Program-made: the position numbers and the translations under genes | Origin: Hyphomonadaceae bacterium | Lineage (GTDB): Bacteria > Pseudomonadota > Alphaproteobacteria > Caulobacterales > Aquidulcibacteraceae | Assembly (NCBI GenBank): GCA_025458365.1 | Contig: JALOSP010000048.1 | Location: 1 to 7,880 of the forward strand | Reading direction: 5' to 3' | Length of the DNA: 7,880 bases | Notes under the pieces: model-generated | Told to the model about the DNA's origin: nothing | Databases searched by the model: none | Seen by the model: the letters and a program-made list of their open reading frames with translations, nothing else | In this document: piece by piece, positions 6,683 through 7,880 of the stretch | Position numbering within the stretch: position 1 is the stretch's first letter | Layout of the letters: each line of letters starts with the position of its first letter

Positions 6683-7880
6683 ATGACAGCGACACTTGCA
6701 AAAGCCCCGATTGCCGCGCCAGGCTTCTTTTCCCAGAGTGTTGCAGAGGCCGATCCGGCACTGGCCCATGCGCTGCAAGCCGAAATGCGGCGCCAGCAAA
6801 GCCAGATCGAGCTGATCGCGTCTGAAAACATCGTGTCGCGCGCCGTGATGGAAGCGCAAGGGTCGGTGCTGACCAACAAATATGCCGAAGGCTATCCCGG
6901 CAAGCGCTATTATGGCGGGTGCGAGGAGGTCGATGTGGCCGAGCAACTGGCAATCGAGCGGATCAAGCAGGTGTTTGGTGCGACCTATGCCAATGTGCAG
7001 CCACACTCGGGTGCGCAGGCGAATCAGGCGGTATTTCTGGCACTGCTGCAGCCGGGCGACACGTTCATGGGTCTTGATCTGGCCAGCGGCGGACACCTGA
7101 CACACGGTGCCAAGGCCAACCAGTCGGGCAAGTGGTTCAAGCCGGTCAGTTACGGCGTTCGCGAAGACACCCAGCTGATCGACTATGATGTGGTTGAGGC
7201 GCTGGCGATGGAACACCAGCCGAAACTGATCATTGCGGGCGGATCGGCCTATCCGCGCCAGATCGACTTCGCCCGGTTCCGCGCGATTGCCGACAAGGTC
7301 GGGGCCTATTTCATGGTCGATATGGCCCACTTTGCCGGTCTGGTGGCTGGCGGCGCGCATCCCAATCCGCTCGACCATGCCCATGTGGTGACCACCACCA
7401 CCCACAAGACACTGCGAGGACCGCGTGGTGGGCTGATCCTGTCGCGCGACGACGCGCTGGGCAAGAAGTTCAACTCGGCAGTGTTCCCCGGCCTGCAAGG
7501 CGGCCCGCTGATGCATGTGATCGCCGCCAAGGCAGTCGCCTTCGGAGAGGCTCTGCAACCTTCGTTCAAGGCCTATGCGGCCCAGGTCGTGGCAAATGCT
7601 AAGGCGCTGGGCGAGGCTGTGCGGGCAGGCGGGTTCGATCTGGTCTCCGGTGGCACCGACACCCATGTGGTTCTTGTGGACCTGCGGCCCAAGGGGCTGA
7701 CAGGCGCTGACGCCGAAATGGCGCTGGAACGGGCAGGGTTCACCTGCAACAAGAACGGCGTGCCGTTCGATCCGCTGCCGCCCACCAAGACGTCTGGCAT
7801 CCGGCTTGGCTCCCCGGCGGGCACGACGCGCGGCTTCGGCGAAACCGAGTTCACCTGGATCGGCAACAAGATTGTCGAAG
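6683..7880 (+). CDS. glyA: Serine hydroxymethyltransferase (3' end missing)
   Basis: Starting from the ATG at 6683, 399 codons stay open to the right edge; some 30 more residues would complete the usual length. The enzyme is a cytoplasmic PLP protein that interconverts serine and glycine with tetrahydrofolate, feeding one-carbon units to purine, thymidylate and methionine synthesis. LIASEN (44-49), [15 protein letters not shown] (65-79), the VDMAHFAGL segment (Asp213, His216) and [14 protein letters not shown] (237-250) are present. Lys242 is the PLP Schiff-base lysine (Lys229 in E. coli; the constant offset of 13 reflects a longer N-terminus). [14 protein letters not shown] near 373-386 carries the carboxylate-binding arginine. 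The ribosome-binding site is weak (CAGGG, 6672-6676). No key residue is missing. Confidence 0.97.
   Translation, partial: MTATLAKAPIAAPGFFSQSVAEADPALAHALQAEMRRQQSQIELIASENIVSRAVMEAQGSVLTNKYAEGYPGKRYYGGCEEVDVAEQLAIERIKQVFGATYANVQPHSGAQANQAVFLALLQPGDTFMGLDLASGGHLTHGAKANQSGKWFKPVSYGVREDTQLIDYDVVEALAMEHQPKLIIAGGSAYPRQIDFARFRAIADKVGAYFMVDMAHFAGLVAGGAHPNPLDHAHVVTTTTHKTLRGPRGGLILSRDDALGKKFNSAVFPGLQGGPLMHVIAAKAVAFGEALQPSFKAYAAQVVANAKALGEAVRAGGFDLVSGGTDTHVVLVDLRPKGLTGADAEMALERAGFTCNKNGVPFDPLPPTKTSGIRLGSPAGTTRGFGETEFTWIGNKIVE

Noticed and set aside
6671..7666. 331-codon open frame antisense to glyA.
   Set aside because: The plus strand encodes a fully motif-bearing SHMT; the antisense product resembles nothing and is a codon-usage shadow.

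Overview
The window looks like ordinary chromosomal core sequence from an alphaproteobacterium. The coding DNA is fairly GC-rich, glnB lies directly upstream of glnA, and there is a MucR/Ros-family regulator, a family largely confined to Alphaproteobacteria. The lineage within the class (for example Sphingomonadales, Caulobacterales or Hyphomonadaceae) cannot be fixed from this stretch alone. There is no rRNA, tRNA, CRISPR array, insertion sequence or prophage gene, and I did not find a clearly new multi-gene system.

Layout, left to right. (1) The 3' part of a Ppx/GppA-type exopolyphosphatase gene (+), cut by the left edge. (2) A 166-bp convergent gap holding three copies of a 23-bp GGAG-headed palindrome (REP-like) and a strong hairpin terminator that serves glnA and perhaps ppx. 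(3) The glnB-glnA nitrogen pair on the minus strand: PII signal protein, then type I glutamine synthetase, with a 116-bp leader between them that contains dyads. (4) A 307-bp divergent promoter region. (5) On the plus strand, a thiolase-like protein without the usual catalytic cysteines, followed 5 bp later by a YdeI/OmdA-family protein; these two are probably one operon. (6) On the minus strand, mucR, convergent with the ydeI-like gene; its terminator lies inside the last codons of that gene. (7) A 383-bp, relatively AT-rich divergent gap with a candidate mucR promoter and a nested dyad over the mucR leader. (8) glyA (serine hydroxymethyltransferase, +), cut by the right edge after 399 codons.

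Functional links: PII and glutamine synthetase form the nitrogen-status circuit, with PII Tyr51 and GS Tyr398 both present for covalent modification. Exopolyphosphatase and SHMT are housekeeping enzymes with no evident tie to their neighbours. The thiolase-like/YdeI pair is accessory in character and its job is unknown. The observations most worth following are the REP-like cluster with a compensated stem change, the loss of three of the four zinc ligands in MucR, and the dyad at the mucR promoter/leader.
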